DNA of 64,000 bases. Origin: Populus alba. Its lineage: Eukaryota; Streptophyta; Magnoliopsida; Malpighiales; Salicaceae. Positions within the stretch are counted from its first letter, which is position 1. Each line of letters opens with the position of its first letter. Below, in pieces: positions 10,815 to 21,579 of this stretch. The notes under the pieces are model-generated. The model ran no database searches and was not told the origin of the DNA. It saw nothing but the letters and a program-made list of their open reading frames with translations. The stretch spans positions 1,426,001 through 1,490,000 of the forward strand of contig NC_133291.1 in NCBI RefSeq assembly GCF_005239225.2. Direction: 5' to 3'. The translations under genes and the position numbers were made by a program.

Positions 10815-12690
10815 GACGAGTCTCTTCAAGGTGTATTTGTGCAGCCAGCCGCCTGCTGTCTGTGTCACAGAGCATTACCGCAGGCATAATAATTCCGTCC
10901 ATACTGTACTCTATATTTTCATCCGACGAAACCCAAGATGTCCACCAAAGAAAAGGCATTTAATTAATGTATGTGAATTGGGATCGGTTCTAGTCTCCAA
11001 GTCCATCGCACACAGAGCATAGCGTTTATCAGCTGTAATCTGTGGACAAGCCTTTCAAATCTAGAAACAAGTTTGCCCAATTTGTTTTGATATGGCACAA
11101 ATTGAACTCGTCCACGCATGAAAACTTTCTCTTATACCTGACCGTTGGAGAAAATAATATTTGAGTTTCTTCCAAAATTATTATTATTTTTAAAAAAATC
11201 AGATAAAAAAAATTAAAGAGAAAAAGCAACAAAAAATATAAAAACACCGGCAATTTGATAAGAAGAGGTTGAGAAGGGTTGCAGATATATGTAAGAACTA
11301 AACTCAGATTTTGAATAGAATTAAAAGCTTAACTGCACCTTATTATATTCAAGATCAAAAGACAATGGAGATTTCAGGATAGATTAAATGATTATCAAAC
11401 GAATTTGTACAAAAATTAAATGTGAACTTAATTAGATTTTTAATAAACCTATTTGATTTAATCATGAGCCCGATTAAAGTTTTAATTAAGTTTAACAATT
11501 AATTTGGGTCAAATTAAAATATTTAATTAGGTGTAAAGACTTTATTATACTTTTAATTTTTCAAATTAATTTTATTAGGAGTATAATTGGTGAAAAATTA
11601 AGTTTGGAAGCTTAATTTAGGTTTAATTCAGAATATTGAAATTTTAGATGATTAAATTTAATTTTCTCAAGCTCAATTAGGTGAAATGAAGGATACAGTT
11701 ACAAGAAAATCAAAGTTTGGGGAGTCATTTAAAGACTAAATTGAAGAAATTTAAGACTAGGAATCTTTTCACAAAAGATGCGTGAATCTAGAGCCAAAGT
11801 TTGTTGAAAACAGGGGTAAAATTTTAAAAAAATAGAAGTTTAAAGGTCAATTAAAAACAAAATTTCAAATATTTAAGATCAAGAATCATACTTAAAAACA
11901 TGCTAATAGCAAAGAGGTTTTAAAAACTTGATACGTGTAAAATTAATTTGATTCTTAGAATCAAAATTTAATTAAGAATCAACTTAAATAAATTAAAAAA
12001 ATAATTTAAAACTTAATTTACATGTAAAGAATTAAAATGATATTGTCTAAACGATGCATTTTATAAATTTCAATCGTTTTGTTTATAAAAAAATGAGGGC
12101 ATTCTATCTTCTTCTAAAATAAAAATTTTAATACGTAGCCATAAATTTAATTTCTTCTTAATTATATATAAAAACACATAAAGAGAGAGAATTATGACCT
12201 AAATACAAGGAGGGAAGGAATTACAATGTTTTGCTTGCTTGAAAAGGAAAAAAGAACCAATGGACCTCTAAAGTATAGGTTCTCATTGACTTTACTAATA
12301 GGTATTGACTTTTACTCTTTAAACTAAGTAATTACATTCCGTGTTGTTTTCGACTTTCACTCCAAGCCGGTATTTGCAAGGCCTTTAAAGTCTCCCCCAC
12401 CCAAAAGGCTGCAGAAGGCCTAATTAGATACAACCTGGGCCTCAGCCTCTACAGTCAGCACCCTCTCATAAAAGCAAAAGTTTTTATGAGATGCAAAAGA
12501 GCAATATTGTAGAAGTTTCTAAGCTTATTTTATAAAAGCTCCATGCAAAATAGCAATATTGTAAGAGTTCATGAACAGATCTCATGCAAAAACCATAGAA
12601 ATTGTAAAAGTTCTTCGATGTAGGGTCAAGCGTACATTTTCGAGATGTTTGTTTACACAGGTCAAGACCAAGCTAGAAGATGTACTATTT
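10815..12690. other. Intergenic, AT-rich
   Basis: Continuation of the MMP-A2 3' flank after the LTR insertion, then about 1.3 kb of AT-rich DNA rich in AATTAAG-like words. Homologous sequence lies at 32631-33358 (cut short by a deletion) and 50820-52600. No gene is recognisable. Confidence 0.6.
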
Positions 12691-12853
12691 CATGCCTTCC
12701 TAGTTGGTGGAGGAGCATGGGCTATGGTCCCTGAGGGCCGTCAAAGGCGGCACCGTCGTTATGGTCTCCGCAATGGAATCGTCTCCGCAATGGAATCCAA
12801 GCCAGACGAAGTAACTTCCTGAAAAGTAAATTCGGTGACCTGTGCCCATCTTT
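12691..12853 (-). pseudogene. Antisense MMP-A relic (middle of catalytic domain)
   Basis: The reverse strand reads FHCGDHNDGAAFDGPQGP, matching MMP-A FHRGDHNDGSAFDGPQGV. Homology continues at DNA level through the WAQVTEFTFQEV region on one side and the LAHATSPARN region on the other. It covers about 55 codons, with a 19-bp tandem duplication (GTCTCCGCAATGGAATC repeated near 12763-12797) and indels. Both flanks leave the MMP alignment abruptly. It is a fragment of an MMP gene once placed in inverse orientation beside the GRP gene. The unit III copy is at 52601. Confidence 0.8.
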
Positions 12854-13804
12854 TAGAGCCATAAAGACTGAAAATATTATCCACACAACCATATGAAAAA
12901 AGGTTAATTTTTTTGCCAAGTAATTAAATTTTGAAAACTTACAAATTGCTTTAAACAGAATACTCATTTCATAGCAGAACTGTACATTCAGCAATTATTA
13001 CAATCTTAAAAACTTCTTCTTTCCTTTTTTTTTTTTTTTTTTTAAAGGCATCCATTAGAGTTATTAAAAAAAAATTCATGAATTTTTGGTGTGCTTTAAT
13101 AATCTGAGCGCAACAAGAAATAGGTTTTTTTTTTTTTTTGTTATTGGGGATCTACTATTCTGAATTATCTTTACTGATTACTAAAGTGGTTGTGCCTTGA
13201 AACATATCCTCTTTCTTTTTTCCCCCGTAATTTCAATAGCAAATGGCAATAGTTTTCTTGAAATTATAGTTTGTCTTAAGACTGTGAGCATTAAATGCCA
13301 ATAATTGTCATGGGACATTTCTGATTCGAAGAATGGCCATTTTATGAAATACAAATAGGACTTGTCTACAGGTGGTTCTTTGGTTGTCAAGCTCACTTCT
13401 TGCAACTTCTAATGGTCTTTTGTCCGCCTCCGGTGAGGGATCAAAAACTCCGTGTGACATTTCTGTAGAGAGAGGTAAGTAATTTTATTTAAAGTTGGCA
13501 TTGCGTCTATCCTGAGCTCTGTAAGGAAACTTTCAATTTTAGAAAGTACAAGCTCTCTTCTTTTAATTTTATTTAAATTTCTTTTTTTGTGATGAGATCT
13601 AATTGTTCTTAATTATGGAAACGATACATTCGCATTTGATTTGGTTTTGCGGAGAGATTATCCATAAAATATATTCTTAGAGTAAAATGTGTTCTTTTAT
13701 TTATAGCATTAGAAAAAGTGACTTTATCGATAGTATACACGTACATGCATAGTTGAAATCACTCGCCAACATGCTGTGTGCATGCATGTGTGAGCTCCTG
13801 CAAC
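12854..13804. other. GRP1 3' flank with a conserved unidentified fragment
   Basis: Contains T-runs at 13027-13043 and 13125-13138. A stretch at about 13310-13480 recurs at 38595-38760 and 53235-53400. It ends in a GAGAGAGGTAAG sequence that could be a 5' splice site, which hints at an old gene exon. I cannot name it. Confidence 0.4.
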
Positions 13805-13854
13805 TTTATTTCAGAATATAAAAGAAAAGGTATCCTCTGTGTTCATGGAAAGCT

Positions 13855-14448
13855 TTAATTACCTTTCCCTCCTCCATATCCAGAGCCATAACCAGACCCG
13901 CTACCATAACCTGAGCCTGAGCCAGAGCCAGAGCCAGATCCTCCTCCTCCACCCCCACCACCTCCTTCTCCTCCTCCTCTTCCGCCTCCATTCCCACCCT
14001 TGCCACCACCGCTTCCACTTCCACTTCCACTTCCATAGCCTGACCCACTTCCTGATCCAGAGCCTTGACCTCCTCCACCACCACCTCCACTGCCACCACC
14101 ACCACCACCTCCTTGGCCGCCACCTATCCCACTACCAGAACCATAGCCTGCGCCGCTACCAGACCCATAGCCAGAACCTGACCCGTTGCCTCCGCCACTT
14201 CCACCACCTCCACCTCCGCCACTGCCTCCGCCTCCTCCTCCTCCACGACCACCAGCACCATATCCTTCACCGCTCCCGGATCCAGAACCGGAACCATAAC
14301 CCGACCCAAGTCCTGATCCAGATCCACCACCACCACCTCCTCCCTGCCCTCCACCTCCGCTAATTGACTGCAGTGTCCTAGCAGCAAAGGCGAGGTCTAC
14401 AATAAGGAAGACCAGGAAAGCTGTCCCTAACACTCTGGGGCTTGCCAT
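13855..14448 (-). CDS. Secreted glycine-rich protein, GRP1 (197 aa)
   Basis: Starts at an ATG whose first 22 residues (MASPRVLG...VDLAFA) form a clean signal peptide. The mature chain begins ARTLQSISG and then is almost entirely Gly-Gly-Gly blocks alternating with (GS)nYG blocks. A few Gln, Lys, Asn and Arg are spread through it, and the end is GYGGGKGN. There is no Cys and no RNA-binding domain. This is the composition of cell-wall structural GRPs; the evenly spaced Tyr could be cross-linked by peroxidases. AATAAA on the same strand lies at 13805-13810, 45 bp after the stop. The gene is convergent with MMP-A2. GRP1 differs from its sisters by a shorter first glycine run; all length differences are whole codons. 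Confidence 0.9.
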   Translation of the reverse strand: MASPRVLGTAFLVFLIVDLAFAARTLQSISGGGGQGGGGGGGSGSGLGSGYGSGSGSGSGEGYGAGGRGGGGGGGSGGGGGGGSGGGNGSGSGYGSGSGAGYGSGSGIGGGQGGGGGGGSGGGGGGGQGSGSGSGSGYGSGSGSGSGGGKGGNGGGRGGGEGGGGGGGGGSGSGSGSGSGYGSGSGYGSGYGGGKGN

Positions 14449-14544
14449 TTCCAGATTATACTCTCACGGCTCAATGTATCTGTATGTTTATGCGTGTCAC
14501 TCGCTATATGATTTGGTGTCTGGAAATGCTTGAAGTGGTAACCC

Positions 14545-14633
14545 TATATATAGGCATTGTAAAGGTAACAAGACAAGGTTTTTGAAAAGTATGGCATGAA
14601 TTGCTAAGGTAACGAGACACGGTTTTTGAAAGG
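14545..14633 (-). promoter_or_regulatory. GRP1 promoter: TATA box and paired upstream repeat
   Basis: TATATATA (14545-14552) lies about 97 bp before the ATG. Just upstream are two 28-bp direct repeats of AAGGTAAC(A/G)AGACA(A/C)GG followed by TTTTTGAAA, at 14562-14589 and 14606-14633, spaced 44 bp apart. The pair is kept in all six GRP promoters. Confidence 0.65.
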
Positions 14634-15344
14634 TTTCTTAAATTCCTAGTACCTCTCACTTGGAAATCTTACCTATTATAGAAAGGAACGCGTGTTTTGG
14701 GTTTCTTTTTCTGTGGAGGGTGGCGGTACTGTGGAGGACTCAATTGATGAAAACAAAAGTTAAGGAACGCGTGTTTTGGGAGTGCGTGAACACTGCTCGA
14801 CACCCCCAAAATGTTTTCTTGAGCATATGTTCATCAACTTTGAACGATTTTTTAGTATATTTGTTATTTGAAGTCCACTTTGACGGCGTACATGGAATTT
14901 TCTTACACTAGCGCTTGTTTAGTGATTTGTTTATCTTAATCTTTGTCTCCTTGAGCATATGTTCATCAACTACTACTAGGATTTATGTACACAGATATCT
15001 TTCTACTCCGCGTGTGTGCTAACAATGGGCAAAACTTGCACAACAAACTGGGTTGTTCAGTCAATATTTCTTATTGCAGTTACACTTTGAATTAATAGAT
15101 TTAAATTTCTTTTTCCCACAATATCATAGACACTTTGCATCATTGAATAAAAATAGATCTGTACTTCGAAACCGTGTTCGAATGTCTGACTTGTAATTAA
15201 AAACCTTGGTGCCTGTTCTGGGGTGTTAAAGCACACCATCCTTGCATCACTGCGAGTGGATGTTAGGCCATCTGCATGGTTGATACACTGAACAGTCTTC
15301 TATTCTTGCACAAATTGAATTTCAGGTCCATAAATATTCATTAT
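14634..15344. other. Intergenic, GRP1 upstream region
   Basis: No gene is seen. A GGAACGCGTGTTTTGGG word occurs twice (14685 and 14763). The region is homologous to 19921-20640, 40053-40760 and 54559-55270. Confidence 0.5.
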
Positions 15345-16026
15345 CTCTAGATCAGTTCATTCGAGAATGTCAAACTTGGCATCAAGGCTCTCTTTTTATG
15401 CCAGAAAACAGCGCAGAAGCAGAGACCAACAATACGCAAACATTGTATAAAATCTTAATATGCAATATATATGAATGCAATACGAGGAAAAAAGAAAGAA
15501 AGATCAAATATCACAAATAACATATAACAGTCTTTTGTTGTTGTATTTAAAGAACGTTACCTTCCTGAGAAAAAAAGATAATACAAGCAAAAGCAACACG
15601 CGTCTCTGCTAAAATCTTGGAACTTAAAATGTTGAAGAGTGAGAAATCATTAAAAGGATGTGTTCCAACAGGAACACAGGCTCAGACAGTACTTCTAATC
15701 CTCTTAGCAAAGTTTTCATGTACTGTTTGAAAGAATCAGAGAAGAATGGTGTACTCTTCTGAATCCAATTCAGTGTCCACTCTGCCTTGTCAGCAACACA
15801 AGGAATGGTTTCAGTAGTATTGAACAACCTACGCTTGTCCCTCGAGTCCTTAATGTACGTCTCCAAGAGCAAACTATACATCTCTGAAGGTGAGAAGCAA
15901 AAATTTCCCAAATCAAGAGATTTGCAATGCACCATAAGAGAAAAAGTGTTCCAACTTAATTCACTCACAAAGCTCTACCAGGATGGATGTTCTGCATTGC
16001 CATTTGAATCCATACAGTGTCCGGGC
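15345..16026 (-). pseudogene. RNR2: RNR2 (ribonucleotide reductase small subunit) pseudogene, copy 1
   Basis: Reverse-strand pieces of the class I RNR small subunit occur in the correct order. ARTLYGF and (Q)MAMQNIHP come first (16026-15979, with a 1-nt deletion). A GT...CAG intron (15978-15884) follows, then [13 protein letters not shown]...[12 protein letters not shown] (15883 to about 15755). After a gap come VAFACIIFFS (about 15560-15610) and [15 protein letters not shown]...FSNELI (about 15420-15346). In the intact enzyme these segments are nearly contiguous, in the middle of the diiron helix bundle. Splice-like junctions mean it came from a spliced gene copy, not an mRNA retrocopy. Stops, frameshifts and loss of both ends make it dead. 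It lies 0.9 kb upstream of GRP1. Confidence 0.8.
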
Positions 16027-18161
16027 CTGAGACAATGAAAATGCCTTGTGGTCGGTAGTCGAAACCTTCAAAATGTAATTCTAACTTTACTTTTACAAAT
16101 AAAATAAATTTATAGTATGATCGTGAAAATCAGGTGAAACACAATGCAAATTTCATTCAATCTTCCTACAACATATTGAAATAATAATAAAAAAGAACTA
16201 GGGATTTAAATAAAATATTAAAAAAAATTACTAAATTAATATGGCGTTGGCTCAGTTCAAAGGTGTAGACATCAATTCTCATAAATTTATTGATCATCGA
16301 AGTAAAGTAAATATCCTTTCAATTCAAGAAAATGAATTCAATGCCCTTTAAAGCTAAGAGGAATCCAGGAGATTATGAGTAAATTAATTACATAAAGTTT
16401 TCTAATCAATTTCTTACCATCAAGCGACTTTAATATTGAAAAGCAACTTTAATTCACTCGGTAGTAGCCTTATGAGAAAAGTTTGTAAAATTTATTCAAA
16501 GCAATCGTTTAAAAGCTTGAGCAATTTAACTTAGCGTAGTCCTCCATAATAAATTAAAGTGATAGTTCCAGCAATCAAGTTCACTCCTTTTTTTCTTCTT
16601 ATTTTAGTCCCCGACAACAATTATGAATTGAAAGAAACTAGAAAACACATATATACCATCTCAAAACAATTTAATAAGCATGAACAAAAATTAGTAGCAT
16701 AATTATGAAACAAGGATAAATAAGTACTTGAATATGAAAGAATTACAATGAGAACGTTACTTTTCACAACTTAATAATGGGGATGATGTCTATTCTCCTT
16801 GAACCGAAAGCCAAAGTTTAGTTCATAGCTGCTGCAAAATTAACAAATAAAGAGAACAACACGTTGTAGATAAGAATAAGAGAGTTGTTTTTGACATGAT
16901 TTGCTTCCTTCATTCCCTCTCTTAGCTACTGTCTTTTGTTAGGATTCTTCTCCTGATCAGGAGTCCTTAATATTACTTATTCCTTCTTTTTTATTTGGCC
17001 ATTAAGATTGGTTAAATCCCTTAGAACGTGTTGAGAAGTGACTCTGCTATTATAATAATTTTGCTGCAATTTAGACTCTGTTGCCATTTAGACTTTGTTT
17101 TCTAACTTGGTTTCTTGTAATATCCTACTATTTCAACTGTATTCTTTCATTCATGAAATGTTAGAGACTGGATTTTAACTTTTCTTGGGTTCTATGGTCC
17201 ATCGTTTCTATGTTAGACTCTCAATCATAGTGGGATGCTCCTCTTAGTTTCCTCATCAGATCAGGAGACCAATCTTGTCCTTTAGCTTGTGCCTAAATGT
17301 TTGCCTTCAAAGTGATTTTATCTGAGTTGGCACCCCCATAAAAGTTGTATTCCTGGGTGTGTAGATGATTTTGAGCTTTTGAATCGCATGATTTTAATAT
17401 TCGTAGCTCTAGATATGCTCATTTGAATTTGTAGTGTGAAAACAGAGAATTCTACTGGAAGTAGAATATTGTCCTGATTTTGCAAGTTTGATTAGAGGTC
17501 CAAATGAACTCGAATTTCTGCTCATGATACATTCCTAAAAAGCCTTATATGTGTACTTTAACTTTTATACATCAAATGCTCACATTCTGACATTATAACT
17601 CGATGAAAAACTTGTTACAAAAAGTAAGGTCTGAAATGTAAAATGTAGAAATTCTTACCTTTAAGCAATTAACTCACAAAATTTCTTAGGCACGCTAAGC
17701 TTGTAAGAATAACTTCCAATAAAGTCAAAATATATTAAAAAGTATAGTGCAAACTAAATAATATTAAACACATGTATATTTTGTACTTACCATGTTTATA
17801 TTACAAAGACAAATTGAAAACAACAAGAAGCTGAGTGCTCAAAATAAGCATCTGTCTATGCCGATACCACAAAGAATCAGTTTAAAATGAACATGTAGTG
17901 GTCACAAACAGTCAGAAGCAATATCGGGTGCTTGAATACCACACTCGATGGACAATTTGAAGCAAATACGATAACTAAAATGTGATACAAATACATGTAC
18001 AGCATGAATACACCTCTAAATGAACTTTGAGAAGGTAACAAAAGCTTCTTAGGAGCTTAGCCAAGAAATTCACCTCCAGAATTTTCACATATTTATAAAT
18101 CTTGCAGCCAAATCTTCCAAAACAATCCCTTCAGATGCGGCGAAAAATGCTAGCACATGGC
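16027..18161. other. Intergenic, no recognisable gene
   Basis: AT-rich sequence repeated at 21580-23170 and 55956-58090. A palindrome CTCCTGATCAGGAG sits near 16949 and a related CATCAGATCAGGAG near 17255. It looks like decayed transposon or intron DNA, but I cannot assign it. Confidence 0.45.
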
Positions 18162-18332
18162 TTACAAAGAGTTTCTTCCAAAACAATCTCCACTTGGTTT
18201 TGATTGAATAGTGTGTGATTGCATCACAACAAGACGAAAAATGGCTATAAAAATTGGAAAGGTTGTAGCTGTCGTTGTAGACATAGAATTGAGGACTCCC
18301 CTTCAGCTGTCGGGTTTGAGTGGAGAACTCAC
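18162..18332 (-). pseudogene. Antisense MMP-A relic (5' leader and signal peptide)
   Basis: On the reverse strand the MMP-A 5' leader (GTTCTCC..GAAGGGGAGTCCT) is followed by an ATG at 18284 and a 40-codon frame that keeps the whole MMP-A signal peptide and KPSGD start. It reads MSTTTATTFPIFIAI, then MQSHTIQSKPSGD, then diverges and stops at 18162. The catalytic part is missing here. Together with the 12691 relic it shows that an inverted MMP-A copy once sat next to the GRP genes. Copies are at 33768 and 58093. Confidence 0.8.
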
Positions 18333-19091
18333 CCCTTTTTTATTATTTACAATGCACATGAAAATCCATGAATAAAGTTCATAGTCAAAAGTAATACATA
18401 TTGCCACTGATAACCAAACCTGAAATCAATAAATTTCGATCACAGATTTACAATGTGATGATTGCTACTTTTATATCGATTAACATTAAGCTATGAAATC
18501 ATTTCAGGATTGAAACATTCTACGAAACAAAGTTGACAAGAATTCTGATTCGTAATTACTTGACCATGGAGTAAACTAAACTTGAAATCAAAATGAGATA
18601 GACCCGTGTTATAAATTGATTGGAGAACACTCATGTATTCTGTGTAAATTGAAAGCAACTAGATTAGCAATAACGAATTAGAGACTGAAGACAAGGACCA
18701 GGTGAGGTGATTCCCAAAAATAGGTGTTAGGCTCTTCTAATGTGGATGGTTAAATTTGGAATTCTTTTCCACCCATAAATTTTCTCAAGGCTTCAGGAAT
18801 CTCTACACCATTGTCCGTCGGATTGTTCTCAAGTCAGACATTTTCAAAAGTTCAAGCTCATTTCTTTTAATTTTATTTGAAGTTCTTTTTAGTGATGAAA
18901 TCCTGTTTTTATGGAAATGATATATTCACTTTTTATTAGTGTTTGTGGAGGGATTATCTATAAAATATAATTTTAGAGTAAAACGTGCTCTAAAAAGTGA
19001 TCTTTATTAAGAGATTTATATGCAGACATACATGCACAGTTGCAGTTGCTCGCCAACAGACAACCTGCATGCATGTATGAGCTCCTGCGAT
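18333..19091. other. GRP2 3' flank
   Basis: No gene is seen. Nearly identical to 33938-34698 and 58262-59030. Confidence 0.5.
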
Positions 19092-19147
19092 TTTATTTCA
19101 GAATACAAAAGAAAAGGTATCCTCTGTGTAACTGTTCATGGCAAGCT

Positions 19148-19735
19148 CTAATTACCTTTCCCTCCTCCATATCCAGAGCCATAACCAGACCCGCTACCAT
19201 AGCCTGAGCCTGAGCCAGAGCCCGATCCTCCTCCTCCACCCCCACCACCTCCTTCTCCTCCTCCTCCTCCACCTCCATTCCCACCCTTGCCACCACCGCT
19301 TCCACTTCCACTTCCACTTCCATAGCCTGACCCACTTCCTGATCCAGAGCCTTGACCTCCACCACCACCACCTCCACTGCCACCACCACCACCACCTCCT
19401 TGGCCGCCACCTATCCCACTACCAGAACCATAGCCTGAGCCGCTACCAGACCCATAGCCAGAACCTGACCCGTTGCCTCCGCCACTTCCACCACCTCCAC
19501 CTCCGCCACTGCCTCCTCCTCCTCCACGACCACCAGCACCATATCCTTCACCGCTCCCGGATCCAGAACCTGAACCATAACCCGACCCAAGTCCTGATCC
19601 AGATCCACCACCACCACCTCCTCCCTGACCTCCACCTCCACCTCCGCTAATTGACTGCAGTGTCCTAGCAGCAAAGGCGAGGTCTACAATAAGGAAGACC
19701 AGGAAAGCTGTCCCTAACACTCTCGGGCTTGCCAT
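19148..19735 (-). CDS. Secreted glycine-rich protein, GRP2 (195 aa)
   Basis: Same signal peptide and repeat design as GRP1, 5.3 kb away on the same strand, and the product of a local duplication. Compared with GRP1 it has two more Gly in the first run, a shorter GGGGGSGGGG segment near residue 75, and Ser for Ala in GSGSGYGSG near residue 105. The AATAAA equivalent is at 19092-19097. The frame is intact despite expansion-prone codons, which supports selection or very recent origin. Confidence 0.9.
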   Translation of the reverse strand: MASPRVLGTAFLVFLIVDLAFAARTLQSISGGGGGGQGGGGGGGSGSGLGSGYGSGSGSGSGEGYGAGGRGGGGGSGGGGGGGSGGGNGSGSGYGSGSGSGYGSGSGIGGGQGGGGGGGSGGGGGGGQGSGSGSGSGYGSGSGSGSGGGKGGNGGGGGGGEGGGGGGGGGSGSGSGSGYGSGSGYGSGYGGGKGN

Positions 19736-19831
19736 TTCCAGATTATACTCTCACGGCTCAATGTATCTGTATGTTTATGCGTTTCACTCGCTATATGATT
19801 TGGTGTCTGGAAATGCTTGAAGTGGTAACCC

Positions 19832-19920
19832 TATATATAGGCATTGTAAAGGTAACAAGACAAGGTTTTTGAAAAGTATGGCATGAATTGCTAAGGTAAC
19901 GAGACACGGTTTTTGAAAGG
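19832..19920 (-). promoter_or_regulatory. GRP2 promoter: TATA box and paired repeat
   Basis: TATATATA at 19832-19839; the 28-bp repeats are at 19849-19876 and 19893-19920. Confidence 0.65.
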
Positions 19921-20891
19921 TTTCTAAAATTCCTAGTACCTCTCACTTTGTAATCTTACCTATTATAGAAAGGAACGCGTGTTTTGGGTTTCTGTTTCTG
20001 TGGAGGGTGGCGGTACTGTGGAGGACTCAATTGATGAAAACAAAAGTTAAGGAACCCAAATGGAAAAAAATAAAAAACACACTTGTCTAATCCACCCTCC
20101 ATTGTGAGTACGTGAACATGTTTAACACTGCTCGACAGTACCCCCGAAAATGTTTTAGTATATTTGTTATTTGAAGTACACTATGACGGCGTACATGGAA
20201 TTTTCTTACACTAGCGCTTGTTTAGTGATTTGTTTATCTTAACCTTTGTCTCCTTGAGCATATGTTCGTCAACTACTACTAGGATTTATGTACATAGATA
20301 TCTTTCTACTCCGCGTGTGTGCTAACAATGGGCAAAACTTGCACAACAAACTGGGTTGTTCAGTCAATATTTCTTATTGCAGTTACACTTTGAATTAATA
20401 GATTTAAATTTCTTTTTCCCACAATATCATAGACACTTTGCATCATTGAATATAAATAGATATGTACTTAGAAACCGTGTTCGAATGTCTGACTTGTAAT
20501 TAAAAACCTTGGTGCCTGTTCTTGGGTGTTAAAGCACACCATCCTTGCATCACTGCGAGTGGAATGTTAGGCCATCTGCATGGTTGATACACTGAACAGT
20601 CTTCTATTCTTGCACAAATTGAATTTCAGGTCCATAAATACTCACGGAACATCATTTCATTTGATCGATGGCATGCTTTATTAAGTCTGTGTAAGAGTGA
20701 TCTGCTATTCTGAATTACTGGTGACCAGCATACTGTATATACATTAGAAGTGGACATGGAATTTCAGATTCCTTGTTGAAGATAGCGGTCAGTATATTAG
20801 AACCACTAGAAGACCTGTGCATCTAACAGTGGCTCAAGTATTGAAGCCAACAACTAAAACATACATAGAGAAAAATCGCACCGATAAAGAA
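19921..20891. other. Intergenic, GRP2 upstream region
   Basis: No gene is seen. It contains about 280 bp (20640-20925) that is missing between the matching points of the GRP1 flank (15345). Confidence 0.45.
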
Positions 20892-21579
20892 GGCAAGCAA
20901 AGTTCACAACGCAGCCCCTCATCTCTAGATCAGTTCATTCGAGAATGTCAAACTTGGCATCAAGGCTCTCTTTTTATGCCAGAAAACACCGCAGAAGATA
21001 TTGTATAAAATCTTAATATGCAATATATATGAATGCAATACGAGGAAAAAAGAAAGAAAGATCAAATATCACAAATAACATATAACAGTCTTTTGTTGTT
21101 GTATTTAAAGAACGTTACCTTCCTGAGAAAAAAGATACTACAAGCAAAAGCAACACGTCTCTCTGCAAAAATCTTGGAACTTAAAATGGAGACAGTGAGA
21201 AATCGTTAAAAGGATGTGTTCCAACTGGAACACAGGCTCAGAAAGTACTTCTAATCCTCTTAGCAAAGTTTTCATGTACTGTTTAAAAGAATCAGAGAAG
21301 AATGGTGTACTCCTCTGAATCCAATTCAGTGTCCACACTGCCTTATCAGCAACTCAAGGAAGGGTTTCAGTAGTATTGAACAACCTACGCTTCTCCCTCG
21401 AGTCCTTAATGTACGTCTCCAAAAGCAAACTATACATCTCTGAAGGTGAGAAGCAAAAATTTCCTAAATCAAGAGATTTGCAATGCACCATTAGAGAAAA
21501 GGTGTACCAACTTCACTCACAAAGCTCTACCAGGATGGATGTTCTGCATTGCCATTTGAAATCCATAGAGTGCCCGACC
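20892..21579 (-). pseudogene. RNR2: RNR2 pseudogene, copy 2
   Basis: Better preserved at its upstream exon than copy 1. A TTTTCATTGTCTCAG acceptor precedes GRALYGFQMAMQNIHP in one frame (21579 downward), followed by a GTAGAGC donor. [13 protein letters not shown] resumes near 21436, FAERRVAFACSIFF near 21150, and [15 protein letters not shown]...FSNELI near 20990-20930. A further RDEGLRCE piece to 20892 is separated by a 2-nt deletion, extending homology past that in copy 1. Stops and indels rule out function. Confidence 0.8.

Noticed and set aside
13806..14363. Long open frames opposite and in other frames of each GRP gene (His/Leu-rich on +, Val/Glu-rich on -)
   Set aside because: They follow from reading GGN/AGN-type repeat codons in other frames. 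They lack a signal peptide or domain and lie wholly over the GRP coding sequence.
15624..15968. 114-codon frame as a separate gene
   Set aside because: It runs through a predicted intron and intron-like gap of the RNR2 pseudogene; only its middle matches RNR2.
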